From assembly GCA_030280995.1 (NCBI GenBank), contig JASXTE010000001.1:2850001-2914000 (forward strand): a stretch of DNA of 64,000 nt. The letters run 5' to 3'. The notes beneath the pieces were generated by a model, which ran no database searches, had not been told where the DNA came from, and saw only the letters and a list, made by a program, of their open reading frames with translations. Of the stretch, positions 1 to 12,500 are shown piece after piece; positions within the stretch are counted from its first letter, which is position 1; the number at the start of each line of letters is the position of its first letter. Source of the stretch: Hemileia vastatrix (lineage: Eukaryota > Basidiomycota > Pucciniomycetes > Pucciniales > Zaghouaniaceae). The position numbers were made by a program, and so were the translations under genes.

Positions 1-1
1 T

Positions 2-253
2 CATCAAACAACCAAAGCTCCTCCTGGTTTGGAATCCTGTCAAGATTCCACTCATTTCGGTTGTTCTTTTAAAATAATTCAAAAGTTGATTCAAAGAATC
101 AACAAGGTAAAGTTAACCAATTTAAAACAACTTTATCTAGATCCAAAAAGTATGGGGATTAGAGTTGTCATCAAAAATTTTATATTTTTTCATAAATTTT
201 TAATAAATATTTTTTATATATCAATTTCCTCAACTAAAGTAATGGGCCAATGA
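2..253 (+). pseudogene. 3' end of the plus-strand gene of DNA transposon E2, copy 1 (function unknown)
   Basis: The first bases read HQTTKAPPGLESCQDSTHFG in frame. This matches NHQTNKAPPGLECCKKFTHF near 51000, the end of the plus-strand gene of the other E2 copy. The upstream part lies outside the window. After about residue 30 the two copies diverge, and the open frame to 253 is low-complexity and hydrophobic, so the true stop is unclear. I do not recognise the protein. A Myb/SANT-like gene lies convergently downstream, as in the second copy, so the two genes probably belong to one element and this one may be its transposase. That role is inferred from pairing only; no catalytic motif is visible. 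Confidence 0.45.
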
Positions 254-454
254 ACTTGTGTTGTACAACAGGTAATCATGATAACATTTATTTGTTTCAT
301 GGGGTTCCTCTAGCCTATACCTGTGGAAAGTCCCAAATTTTTGTTTCTAGATTTGATCTGCATTTTGGCTTGAGGAATTGTCATTACTTTAAACTAGGGA
401 AATTGATATATATTAGATATTTATTTAATAATTTATGTAATTATATTAAATTTT

Positions 455-820
455 GATGACTTCCACCCCTTACTTCAATAAAATGTAGGGGGGGGGGTAT
501 TGCCAAATTTTCAAATGTAACATGTAAAATTTTTGACTTGTAAATATTTTTGTGAAAATTTTTTGGTGATACCCGTCCCTTACTTCAATAAAATGCAGGG
601 GGGAGTATTACCAAAATTTCTTATAAAACTTGTGAAATTCTTGACTTGTAAGAATTTTGGGGATACCAGTAAAATGCAGGGGGTAGTAATGCCAAAGTTT
701 CATATAAGACTTTCAAGACTCTTGACATGAAATAATTTTGGTGATACCCACCCCTTACTTCAAAAAAATGCAGGGGTGGGGGTTTGGCAAGTTTTCAAAG
801 GAGACTTGAAAATTTTATTT
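455..820. repeat. Tandem repeat, about four units of roughly 100 bp
   Basis: Units begin near 470, 573, 665 and 752 with a block like CCCTTACTTCAATAAAATG, followed by a G run, then GTATTGCCAAATTTTC-like sequence and CTTGACTTGTAA. The third unit lacks the start of the block. The E2 copy at 51425-51490 has a single unit, so the array expanded after the copies separated. Confidence 0.75.
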
Positions 821-933
821 AAAAAAAGAATATTTAACATTAAAATACAAAATTTTAAGAAATACAGAAAATAATTGTAAAAATTATGTAAAAATAAATA
901 TGAACACATGAAGTGTGAAAGAAATAAAAGAAA

Positions 934-2284
934 CTAGTCAAAAATAAATTTCATTAAACGTTCGATTTCTTCAACAGATTTGTTTTCTTTAACGCATTTG
1001 ATCAAGAAATCTTTCTTTTTAGAACTTTCTTGGAGATCATGCTTATACTTCATCTGTTCCATTAAGTTTTGATGCTCGAGTGTTTTTTCCTCTTTTTTGG
1101 ATTTTTCAATACTAAGAGTTAAATCAAACTTCTTCTCCTTTAAATCTTGGACCCAATCATCCTTCCATAAGGAGAGCTCATACTTCCTCTCTTCCAAATC
1201 TTGTACTCTGTCATCCCTCCTTAAAGAGAGCTCTTATTTCTTCTTTTCAAAGCTTAGAGTCTCTTTAGCAATTTCCACTTGTTCTAGAGTGAGAATAAAA
1301 ATTAACATAAAGTAGAAGAAAAGCAGAGTAAAGTAATAAGAGGTATGATATCACTTACCAGCATCACATTTTTCTAAAAACTGTTCCATCGAAGAAAAAG
1401 GTGTTTGTGATGAAGTAACACTTCTTCCTCTTCTTTGGGAGTGGAAATTTAGACTATCTGAAGCCCTTCGCTTTTTGTTCAATGTAGCATTTTCCTCCTC
1501 ATCATTGTCGCTAGCTTCAGACTCAGTTTATTGTGAGTCCTGGGCTTGTTCATCAGCCTTTTAAGAAATAAGAAAATCTAAGTAAATAAAAAAAAGTATT
1601 GATAAGATAAAAGAAAAAAAAAAACAGACCTGAGTTAGATTGGGTTGGGTTAAATTGCCAATAGGATCAATAGCAAAGCTATCTAGATTTGTGGAATTTA
1701 GAAGAGGGGAGGCTTGAGAGGAGGAAGAGGATGGGAAAAGATTTGCTTCAACGTCATGTTCAGAGATAGGATCTTCATCATCCAACATGTTTACAGGATT
1801 AACATTGGCTCGCTCTCCAAAAATTGCATCCATCTCTTTAAAGTAAGGACATAAAGTTTCAAGTTTATCCTCTATGGATTTTATGCCCTTAGGTATATCG
1901 TTGTCGGTAACCCCAAAACCAGTGGAAGATGAAAGAGCCTTTGCCTTCTTGTATTTTGCTCGGTAATGCTTGAATTGTTCAGAAATCTGTTTAGACAAAA
2001 GATAAATCCTTCCCTTGGTCTTATTCCATAATTCATTTGCCATTAGAAGATAGCCATTAACTTTTGATGCAGGGGGCCGTCCTACTTTAGTGGCATACTC
2101 AGTACCAAAAACAAGAATCATAGTTAGATTTGGTTTTCAGCCAGTTGATAAGAATGAGATGGTCATCTTTTTTTAATTGAACAGTCTTTGATTTCTTGGC
2201 TGAGCGGGGGAAAGTGGAAGTAGTGGGAATTGAAGAACAACTGGGTGATGGCTGCCTTTGAGAAGATCTAGGATGATGAGGCAT
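934..2284 (-). pseudogene. Decayed Myb/SANT-like DNA-binding protein gene of E2, copy 1
   Basis: The start is the ATG at 2284 (MPHHPRSSQRQPSPSC). The N-terminus has a basic, Ser/Pro-rich leader, then a Myb/SANT-like region (LKKDDHLILINWLKTKSNYD, later LWNKTKGRIYLLSKQ and QFKHYRAKYKKAK), then CPYFKEMDAIFGERANVNPV. Two introns are likely. The second is 1284-1358 (GTAAGT to CTCTAG); the first lies at about 1560-1630. The C-terminus (to 934) is a charged coiled coil with near-repeats of RKYELSLWKDDWVQDLK and ends VEEIERLMKFIFD. Breaks: one extra A in an A run near 2105-2109 shifts the frame relative to copy 2, and there are in-frame stops after DEQAQDSQ and after FEKKK. Known rust-type proteins with this layout are usually transposon-associated. 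DNA binding is inferred from the fold-like pattern. Confidence 0.65.
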
Positions 2285-2825
2285 GTTATTATAAATGAAG
2301 ATGAAAAGGAGCAGAATCAAAGAGAAGAAATGAGGAGAAATTCTGAGTGGATGGGATGAGAATGGGAGTGCGCAGCAAAGTAGAAGGCATATGCAGAGAG
2401 TAGTTCAAGATGTGGTTATGGCAGAAAGTAGGTCAATATGTGGTTATGACAGAAGGTTGTCCAAGATGTGGTTATGAAAAATTGAGTAAAAAAATGTCGG
2501 ATAAGAGGTGAAAATTGACACGTAAAGTGTCTAATAACCCAATTATTAGCAAAAATAATTGCGGAAGATAATTGGGGTATAAGGATTTTTATCCGCAATT
2601 AATTTAATTGCTGATCCCTGAACATAGATACCCCCTATTATAAATGAGATAAAGAAAAAAAAGAAAAATAGGTAAATTTTAGAAATAAGTTGTAACAAAG
2701 AGCCAAAAAATATATTAATATTTTAAGCTGTTATTTTCATGTTATTTATTAGGTAAGTGTAACTAGATTTTTTTTAATGTTAAATAATGTTTGTGGGAGT
2801 CAAAATAGCTGCTTCCTAATTTATA

Positions 2826-3021
2826 CACTAGCAAAAAAACATGGGTACCTGATAGCAGGTGCCAATCCCTATCTTTGACTTAACTCAAATTCTTCTAGAA
2901 AACTGGGCACTGAAAAATGAGCACATTAGCTCATGCAACATCAAATCATATTTACTCTTAAATCAAAACTGAATATAGGGATAGGCACATGCTAGCAGGT
3001 TCCACTTGATTTTTTGCAGTG
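2826..3021. mobile_element. MITE-3, copy a (CACTA-like, TSD ATA)
   Basis: Ends are CACTAGCAAAAAAACATGG and, reading inward from the right end, CACTGCAAAAAATCAAGTGG. Both sides are flanked by ATA (2823-2825 and 3022-3024). Subterminal palindromes with GATAGC or GCTAGC core sit about 26-31 nt from each end (ACCTGATAGCAGGT; ATGCTAGCAGGT). Length is 196 bp and there is no coding capacity. CACTA-type ends with 3-bp TSDs are the signature of the EnSpm/CACTA superfamily. Confidence 0.85.
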
Positions 3022-4002
3022 ATAGAATTCAAACAAAGGTTTAAAACAAAATAAATTATTATTACTATTATTTTTAATATTTTATCTTTATTTATTGCTC
3101 TATAATAGCTATACATACCTGAATAGTTTCTTGTAATAAATAAAATATTTGGAAGATTAAACAAGATATCTGTCACAATATATGTAATATAGTGTATTTG
3201 GTAACAGATAATGCTTCTTAAGTCCTTTAATTGCTTATAATACTTTACACAAATGAATATAATTTTTTATAAAATTATATATATTAGCTTTGATGGAACT
3301 TAGATTGAACTTCTAATGACATCCTGTCCTGACTGTAGCTCAAGATGACTTAATCCATGAGAATTTTTTTTTTAATTTTAATATCAGATTTTTCAATATA
3401 TGTAAAGTTATATTCTTTTATTGAACAGATTTATCACAAGTAAAACAAAATTCTGAAAATAAATGAATTTTGAGGATTGCTTTAAATTAATTTTAAATAC
3501 AAAAATCTTCAATTTTATTTTATCATATTTTTATTTTTATTTTTTACATAAGGTGTAGAACCAACTGTTCTAAACTAATTTATTTCAACCTAATACATAC
3601 AAAAAAAAGACATGCAATTTTCTTGTTATACTTAAAATACTTAAAAAGAAGAATTTTTTGTTTTAAATAAAAATTATCTAGCACCTTTAAAGTATCACAT
3701 TCTTTTTTTTAGAATTTCATTTCCAAGTTTATACAAAGTCTCAAGTGCCTAATTTGGATAATTTAAAAATGTAAAAAAATTATCAATTCAAGTTTTAATA
3801 GAATTAAAACTTACAAACTTAATATTTCTTTTAAATATTTTCTGTGAAGTTAAAATGTAGTCGTTTGGATTAAAATGTCAATCAAATAAATTCATTAAAG
3901 CAAAAATTTTTTCAGGGAACCAAAAAGATCTACTTAGCCTTATTTTTTCACATGATAAAAAATTAATTTTCTTTTGTAGGTTTAATAGTTTAATGACACA
4001 TT
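3022..4002. other. AT-rich sequence without recognisable features
   Basis: No open frame with coding character, no repeat shared with the rest of the window and no RNA gene seen. It is the host DNA into which MITE-3 and element C inserted, or old unrecognisable repeat. Confidence 0.5.
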
Positions 4003-4721
4003 CACCATGGGAAATCTAGGAGTGAACTGCTAGAAATCCCCCCTCCTGAACTTTAGAGTGTTCCTTCATTATGCCAGGTTTATGAATACTTTATAAAAAT
4101 AAGTAAATTAGAGTTAGATTTACATTTATTCTCCGATTTGTCCAAAAATGAACCTCAATGGATCTCAAGTTATGCATAAGTTGATTAACTATAACCATGA
4201 TTTTATCCTTTGTTTAGCACACATTAAGCACATATTAATCCTACATAATCTTTTGAATATCTAATACAATTAACAATTTAGAGGAGGAAAGTTATTCCTT
4301 AACATACCTAAGCATTACTTTGCATCCAAAAGATAAACCATAGAATTATGAAAGTAAATTTAATTTAAAATAATGATATCTTTTACTACATAATTGCAAC
4401 AATAGATAAATTTAGAAAATATTTTAATCAAAAATATTAATAACTATAAGGATTGAAAAAACTAATGCTATTCCTATTTTCAAATTTTAAAAAGAATACA
4501 GTAACTTCTCACTTCAAATCTATTAAGTCTTTGTAAAACTAAATTTTGTATAATTTTTTTATTTTACCTAAAATATAAGACCTAAAGGCTATTGAAAATA
4601 AAGTATTCAGTTACTCAATTATAAGAGATATTTATATTTAAAGAAAAATAAAAATAGTCCTTAAAGTGTATAATATGAAAGGTTGTTATGGAAATTAATG
4701 AAGTGAGGTTTTCCTCATAAA

Positions 4722-5230
4722 CATGTCCAGCACAAGTTCAATCAAACTTGTGCTGGACACTTTTACCAAGAAACATTTTGATTCAATCAATTATCTTCAT
4801 TATATGGGATCTTTTTTTGGGTTTTCTTTGAAATTTTCAGTCACTGGTCTTGTCCAAAGTGTCCAGAACAAGTTTGGCCAAACTTGTGCTGGACACTTTT
4901 ATGAGGAAAACCTCACTTTATTTAAATAAAAATGCACCTTACCAGCTTCATATTGGAAAAGTGTCCAGCACAAGTTTGGCCGAAATTGGGCTGGACACTT
5001 TGACCAAGACCAGTGACTAAAAATTTCAAGGAAAACCAAATAAATAGCCCATATAATGATGATAATTTATGGCACCAAAGTGTTTTTTGGTAAAGGTGTC
5101 CAGCACAAGTTCAATAAAACTTGTGCTGGACAATTTTGCTATATGAAGTTGGTAAGGTGCATGGTTTTTTAAGAGAAGTGAGTCATTCCTCATAAAAGTG
5201 TCCAGCAAAAATTTGGCCAAACTTGTGCTG
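4722..5230. repeat. Cluster of long palindromes arranged as a larger inverted repeat
   Basis: Five copies of the palindrome with half-site TGTCCAGCACAAGTT occur near 4722, 4858, 4963, 5097 and 5198. The sequence between them is itself inverted: TTTTCAGTCACTGGTCTTG near 4835 is answered by CAAGACCAGTGACTAAAAA near 5005, so about 4722-4920 can pair with 4940-5150. The unit around 5130-5270 recurs at 15840-15985 on the other side of element A, in direct orientation. Confidence 0.75.
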
Positions 5231-5578
5231 GAAACTTTTACCAAAAAAAAAATTGATGAAATCAAATTTCTTCATGTCACCAGGGGAAATCTGGGGGTGA
5301 ACTGCTAGCAGTTCCCTCTTTTTGAAACTATCAGGAATTTGTCAGGAAACTGTTCGGAAACCATCCTGAAACTGTCAGAAAGATGTTTTTAAATCTGATA
5401 AAAAAAAATTGAAAAAATAAACTGTCACAGATTGAATCCAGAACAATCCCTCCTTGAGCAGAGCTTAAGAACCACATTGAACATCAGTTAATCTCAGGTT
5501 TGGCAAAAGGTTGAACAACATCACTTAGCATACCTTAATATTCAAATAATAAACTTGAATATATGTTGCGTGTATGAT

Positions 5579-5965
5579 ATAGATGCATATGCATTTGAAT
5601 TTGCATGGTGGATACTTATTGCATGCTAAAAATTGATGTGAAATGCCTATCCAAAGTGTATGCATAATGACTATGAAGAATAAATATGCATAAAAAATAT
5701 GCATAGTGATTATGCATAAAAAATATGCATATTAAACATGCATATTGAATATGTATTAAAAATATGCATATTGAATATGCAAAAAAAAGGTGCATATATG
5801 TATATGAATAAAATATATTAATATGCATATAAATCTGTATAATGAATATGCATATGAATATGCATAAATATGCATAATGATTGAAAAATGCAAAAAAATG
5901 ATGCTTAACGAGTATATTTTATGCATAAATAGAAATATGCAATATGAATTCATATTGCATACAGA
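5579..5965. repeat. ATGCAT-rich palindromic simple sequence
   Basis: Dense runs of TATGCATA and TGCATAAAAAATATGCAT-like words, about 30 TGCAT occurrences in under 400 bp. The same stretch is present inverted in element B (39860-40235), with small indels. Open frames predicted here are low-complexity artefacts. Confidence 0.8.
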
Positions 5966-6548
5966 TAACACTGGCAAACCATTTTGACCAAAACTCATAC
6001 TAAATTTTCATTCTGGACTAAAGGTGTGAGGGAAGGAAGAAAAACAGTCCGACGTTAGAAAAATGCTACATGCACTCATTTTGTAGCAGAGCAAATGAGA
6101 AGTGCTGAATTATGGTTGGTGCCCATAATTTAGTATGATATCATAATTTTATTTAATTGTTTTCAATATTGAAAAGACTTTAGGTCGGTTGGTATGGATC
6201 TAGCTGTGCCAGGGTCTAATCTAATTATTTTAACAATTTCTTAATAATTAACGGGCTTTAATACAAAAACAGGTTGTATTTTTTGTGGGATATTGGATAT
6301 GATAAGGTCTTTTGTAAAAAAAACTTATATTGTTTAAAAATATTCCTGAATCAGATGTGGGATAATCACTACAAAAAATTGTAGTACTGTGGGCAATAAA
6401 ATATATGCACAAGCAGTAAAGAAAGGACCAAGTGAACCCTTTTTGTGCAGTGGGAATCATTAGAGTGGAATTGTGGATGAAAAATATAATTCATTATTAC
6501 CATTTTATTTAATCAAAAAATTTATAATATTAAAAAGAACTATTGATT
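5966..6548. other. Unique block of element A between simple repeat and array
   Basis: It is matched by the reverse complement of about 39300-39860 in element B, so it is a fixed part of the giant element. No convincing open frame was seen. The short frame on the minus strand at 6248-6460 has no features and is not conserved by codon pattern as far as I can judge by eye. Confidence 0.5.
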
Positions 6549-9500
6549 AATTGGTATTTGACCTTTGTGCCTCACTCATATTTATCATTTGATTGATTTT
6601 TGTCACCATTATGTTATTAATATTATAAGTATAGCAAAAACTCGTGTGCCAAATGCATACCGGGTGATGTTACACCTTTTATAATATTATTATTTAAAGG
6701 TAAAAAAATATGAAAATGATTTGTTTTACAAAAAATAAATTGATATACAAAAGCAATATGAGGGATAAAAAGGTAAAATTAAAGGGATCAAATATGAAAT
6801 AAAAAATTAAAGTGAAATTCCTCCCATCAAGAGCAAGTAGACACAATGGGGTGAACGCCCACCAGTGGCACTAAACTTGGACTATAATATCTTTTTTGTA
6901 AAAATAAAAAAAAATCCACTGGAGCATTACCAAAACTTCAGGATGACAATTTTGCCATATCAAACAACTTCTAGTGCAATTATTGAAGAAAAATTCATTT
7001 TCATTGCAATAGAGAGAATTGATCACATCAGACTGCATGTGACCAAAAGTGTCCAGCACAAGTTCAGCCAAACTTGTTCTGGACACTTTTATGATGGAGG
7101 TTAGCTAGGGTGGAATTTTTCTTCAGTTCATCTGGTATTTCTTATAAACATGTCCACTGGTATTTGATCTTTGTGCCTCACTCATATTTATCATTTGATT
7201 GATTTTTTGTCACCATTATGTTTTAATATTATAAGTATAGCAAAAACACGTGTGCCCAACGCATACCGGGTGATGTTACACCTTTTATAATATTATTAAA
7301 TAAAGGTAAAAAAATATGAAAATGATTTGTTTTACAAAAAATATATTGATATACAAAAGCAATATGAGGGATAAAAAGGTAAAATTAAAGGAATCAAATA
7401 TGAAATAAAAAATTAAAATAAAATTACTGCCATCAAGAGCAAGTAGACATGTTAGGGCAAATTTCCACCAGTGAGGCTAAACTTGGACTATAATTGCTTT
7501 TTTGAAAAACTAAAAAGTGCCAATCTGAGGTTTAAAAAAACTTCAGCAGAACCATTTAGCCATATCAAACAACTTCTAGTTCAATGATTGAGAGAGAATT
7601 GATCACACCAGACTGCATGTGACAAAAAGTGTCCAGCACAAGTTCGGCCGAACTTGTGCTGGACGCATTTATGACAAAGAGTAGCTAGGGTAGAATTTTT
7701 CTTCAGTTAATCTGGTATTTCTTATAAACATGTCCATTGGTACTTGATCTTTGTGCCTCACTCATATATATCATTTGATTAATTTATTGTCACCATTATA
7801 TTATTAATATTATAAGTATAGCAAAAACTCGTGTGCCCAACGCATACCGGGTGATGTTACACCTTTTATAATATTATTAAATAATTTAAAAAAATATGAA
7901 AATGATTTGTTTTACAAAATATAAATTGATATACAAAAGCAATATGAGGGATAAAAAGGTAAAATTAATCTCAAAGAGATCAATTATGAAAAACAAAATA
8001 CTAGTAAAATTCTTGCTCTCAAGAGCCAGTAGAAGTGTTGAAAAAAATGGGAGCCATCAGGGCTAAATTGTAATAAGTGACCTTTTTTTTAAAGATAAAA
8101 AATTATACACCTGAGGTTGGGAAGAACAACAGGTGGATGATTCAGCTAAACAAAACTACTTGTAGTGAAGTTTAATAAAAAAATGTTTTTTTGTTGCCAT
8201 ATAGAGAATTGATCCCATCTGACTGCACGTGACTAAAAGTGTCCAGCACAAGTTTGTCCGAACTTGTGCTGGACACTTTTATGATGGAGAGTAGCTTGGG
8301 TGCAAATTTTCTTCAGTTCCTTCATCATGTATTTCTCATAAACATGTCTACTGGTATTTGATCAGTCTGTATCTTTCATATTTATCATCCGATTAATATT
8401 TTATCACCATTATATTATTAATGTTATTAGTATAGCAAAAACTTGTGTGCCAAATGCATACCATGTCATGTTATACCTTCAATAATTTTTTAAAATAGAC
8501 GTAAATAAATATGGAAAGGATAAGTTTTACAAAAATTAAATACAAATTTAAAAGTAAAAAGAGGAATAAAAGAGTAAAATAAAAGTCAAAGAGTTCAAAT
8601 ATGAAAAAAATACTGGTGAAATTCCTGCTATCAAGAGCCAGTAGAGGTGTTAAAGCAAATGGGAGCCATCAGGGTTTAATTGTAATAAGTGACCTTTTCT
8701 TTAAAGATAAAAAATTATACACCTGATATTGGGCAGAACAGCAGGTGGATGATTCAGCTAAACCAAACTACTTCTAGTGAAATTTGATAAAAAAATTTTT
8801 TTGTTGCCATACAGAGAATTGATCCCATCTGACTGCACATGACCAAAAGTGTCCAGCACAAGTTCGGCCGAACTTTTGCTGGACACTTCTATGATGGAGA
8901 GCGGCTGGGGTAGAATTTTTCTTCAGTTCATCTGGTATTTCTTACAAACATGTCTACTGGTATTTTATCTTTGTGCCTCACTTATACATATTGTTTGATT
9001 GATTTTTTGTCTTAATTATATTATTAATTATATAAGTATAGCAAAAAATTGTGTGCCAAATGCATACTAAGTGATGTTACACCTTTTATAATATTATTAA
9101 AAAAATGTATAAAAATATTAAAATAATTTATTTTAAAAGTTATTAATTGATATCCAAAAGCAATATGAGGAATAAAAAATTAAGTTAAAGTGATCAAATA
9201 TGAAAACAAACTCCAAGTATTATTTCCAATATCAAAGGCCAGTAGAGATGTTGAAGCAAATGAGAGCCATCAGGGATAAATTGTACTAAATTGATTGTTT
9301 TTTAAAGATAAAAAATTGTGTACCTGTGGTTTGGATGAACTCTAGGTGGATAATTCAGCTATATCAAGCTACATCTAGTGAAGTTTCTTATCAAATAATT
9401 TTTTTCATTGCCATAGAGAGAATTGATCCCATCTGACTGCACCCGACCAAAAGTGTCCAGCACAAGTTCGGCCGGACTTGTGCTGGACACTTTTATGATG

Positions 9501-12500
9501 GAGAGTAGCTAGGGTGCAGGTCTTCTTCAGTGCAACTGTTATTTTTTTAAAATATGTCAAATGATATTTGATCTTTCTGTGTTCATATTTTATTATCTGA
9601 TTAATTTTTTGTCATTAGAATATTATTAATTTTATTAGTATAGAAAAAACTTGTGCGCCAAATGCATGCCATGTTATATTAAACCTTTTATAATATTATT
9701 AAAAAATGTTAAAAAAATATGAAAATGATTTCTTTTCCAAAATTATAAATTAATATCCAAATGTAACATGAGTGATAAAAAAGTAAAGTAAAAGAGATGA
9801 AATATGAAAAAGAAAAATTCAAGAAAAATTCCTGCCTTCAAGAGCCAGTAGAGGTGTTGAAACAAATGGGTGCCATCAGGGCTAAATTTGATAAAATTTA
9901 ATTTTTTTTAAAGATAAAAAGTTTTTCACCTGAGGTTTGAAAAAACTCAAGGTGTATAATTCAGCCATACCAAACTACTTCTAATGTAATTATTTAGCAT
10001 TTTTTTTACTTTAATTTCCACAGAGAGAATTGATCCCATCTGACTGCACCTGAACAAAAGTGTCCAGCACAAGTTCAGCCGAACTTGTGCTGGACACTTT
10101 TATGATGAAGAGTAGCTAGGGTGGAAGTGTTTCTCAGTACATCAGTTTTTTGTTTTTCACATTTCTATTGGGTTTTTAACTTTTTTTTATCATTCATATT
10201 TATCTTATAATTAATTTTTTGTCACCATATATATTATTAATGTTTCTAGTATAGCAAAAACCTGCATGCCAAATGCAAAATTGGTGATGTTACAACTTTA
10301 ATAATATTATTATATAAAGTTAAAAAAATATGAATATGTTTAGTTTTTAAAAAAATAAATTGATATTTAAAATTAAAAAGAGTAATAGAAAAGTAAAATG
10401 AAAATAAATGGGATCAAATACAAAATAAAAAATACAAGTAAAATTTTTACTATCAAGAGCCAGAAGTGGTGTTGGGACAGTTGGGGACCCCTAGGTCAAG
10501 ACTTGGTCTAAACTTACTTTTATGTATAGCTAACAAATTTTGAACTGAGGTTTGGACAGACATCCAGGGGACAATTTTACAATATTAAACATTCTTTACT
10601 TCAATAATTGAGTGAAATATCATTTTCATTGCCATAGAGAGAATTTATCTCATATGACTTCATGAAACTAAAAGTGTCCAGCACAAGTTCGGCCTAACTT
10701 GTGCTGGACACTTTTATAATTGAGAGTAGGCATACAGCAAATCTTCTTAAACTCAAAAGGGATTTCTTATAAAAATTTCCACTGGAATTTGATCTTTCTG
10801 TGTCATTTAAATTTACCATTTGATTAATTTTTTGTCATCATTATATTGTTAACGTTATTACTATAGTAATAACTTGTGTGAAAAATGCAAACCAGGTGGT
10901 GTTCCACCTTTAATCATATATTATTAAATAAAGGTATAAGAGTATGAAAATTATTTATTTTAAAAATTAAAAATTGATATCCAAAGCAATATGAGCAATA
11001 AAAAAGTAAAATAAAAGGGATTAAATAAGAAAAACAAATCTAAGGAAAATTCCCACTATCAATAACAAGTAGAGGTGTTAGATCAAATGTGCACCACCAG
11101 GGCTAAACTTGCACTATAGTTTCTTTTTTGTTAAACCAAAGAAAGTGTCCTGATGAGTTTAGAAAAATCATCAGGAGGATATTTTGGCAATATCAAACTA
11201 CTTATTGTGCAATGATTGAGCAAAATGTCATTTTCATTTCCATAGAGTAAATTTATCCCATCTGACTGCATGCAACCAAAGGTGTCCAGCACAAGTTTGG
11301 CCAAACTTATGCTGGACAGTTTAATGATGGTGAGTATCTAGGGTGCAGGTATTCTTAAGTTCATCAGGTATTCCTTATAAACAAATTCACTTGTATATGA
11401 TCTTTCTGTGTCATTCATATTTATCATTTGATTCATTGTTTTTCACCATTATAATATTAATGTTATTAATATTAAAAAAATTTGTAAGCCAAATGCATAC
11501 TGGGAGATGCTACATCTTTCATAATCTTATTAAATAAAAGTAAAAAAAATATGAAAAGTATTAGTTTTACAATAAATAAATTGATATTTGAAAGCAAAAA
11601 CAGGAATAAAAAAGTAAAATAAAAGTGATTAAATATGAAATTAAACATTCAAATAAAATTTCTGCCATCAAAGATAATTTGAGTTTTCAGACCAAATTTG
11701 CACCACCAGTTCTAGATTTAAAAGATGTTTTCTTTTTTTAAAAATTAATAAAAGTATCCACCTGAGGTTTTCCAAAAAATCAGGAGGATAGTATAGCAGT
11801 ATAAAGCTACTTCTTGTGCAATGATTGAGCAAAAATTCATTTTAACTTCCATTGAGTAAATTTATCCCATCTGACTGCATGCAACCAAAATTGTCCAGCA
11901 CAAGCTCAGCTGAAATTGTGCTGGACACTTTTATGATGGAGAGTAGCTAGGGTGCAAGTCTTCTTCAGTTAATCTTATATTCATTTTAAAAATGTCTATG
12001 GGTATTTGATCTTTCTGTGTCATCCATATTTATTTTTTGATTATTTTTTAGTCACCATTATATTATTAATCTTTTTAGTATAGCAAAAACATGTGTAATG
12101 AATGTACACTGGATGATTTTACAACTTTAATAATATAATATAATAAATGTAAAAAAATGTGAAAGTTATCAGTTTTACCAAAATAAAGTTGATATTTAAA
12201 AGCTAGAGGATAAATAAATGGGTAAGATTAAAATTAAAGAGATCAAACATGAAATAAAGATATTAAGTATAATTTCTGCTATCATGAGCCAGTAGAGGCT
12301 TCAGAAAAAATGGGCACCATCATAGATTAACATGGATCAAATTTACTTTTTACTAAAGGAAAAAATTGTCTACCTTAGGTTTGGACAAACTTCCAGGGGA
12401 CAATTTGTCTATATAAAACTACTTTCAGTGCAATTATGGAGTGATAATTCAGTCTCATTTCCATAAAAAGAATTGATTGCGTCTGATGGCATGCAACCAA

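Larger units (their letters stand above)
1..2637. mobile_element. E2 DNA transposon, copy 1, right-hand part
   Basis: The order here is: end of a plus-strand gene, G-rich tandem repeats, convergent Myb/SANT-like gene, terminal sequence. It is repeated at 50534-53238. The right terminus reads, inward on the minus strand, TAGGGGGTATCTATGTTCAG. This matches the minus-strand terminus at 53240 and, in plus orientation, the left terminus at 22846. The left end lies outside the window, so its TSD cannot be checked. A Myb/SANT partner gene resembles the two-gene layout of PIF/Harbinger elements, but the superfamily is not proven. Confidence 0.5.

Noticed and set aside
5026..7104. Open frames over the palindromes (for example 5026-5265, 6865-7104, 6871-7086, 37409-37606, 38756-38971)
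   Set aside because: They arise because the palindrome is open on both strands; they start with alternative codons, are short, overlap each other and do not extend through the unit.
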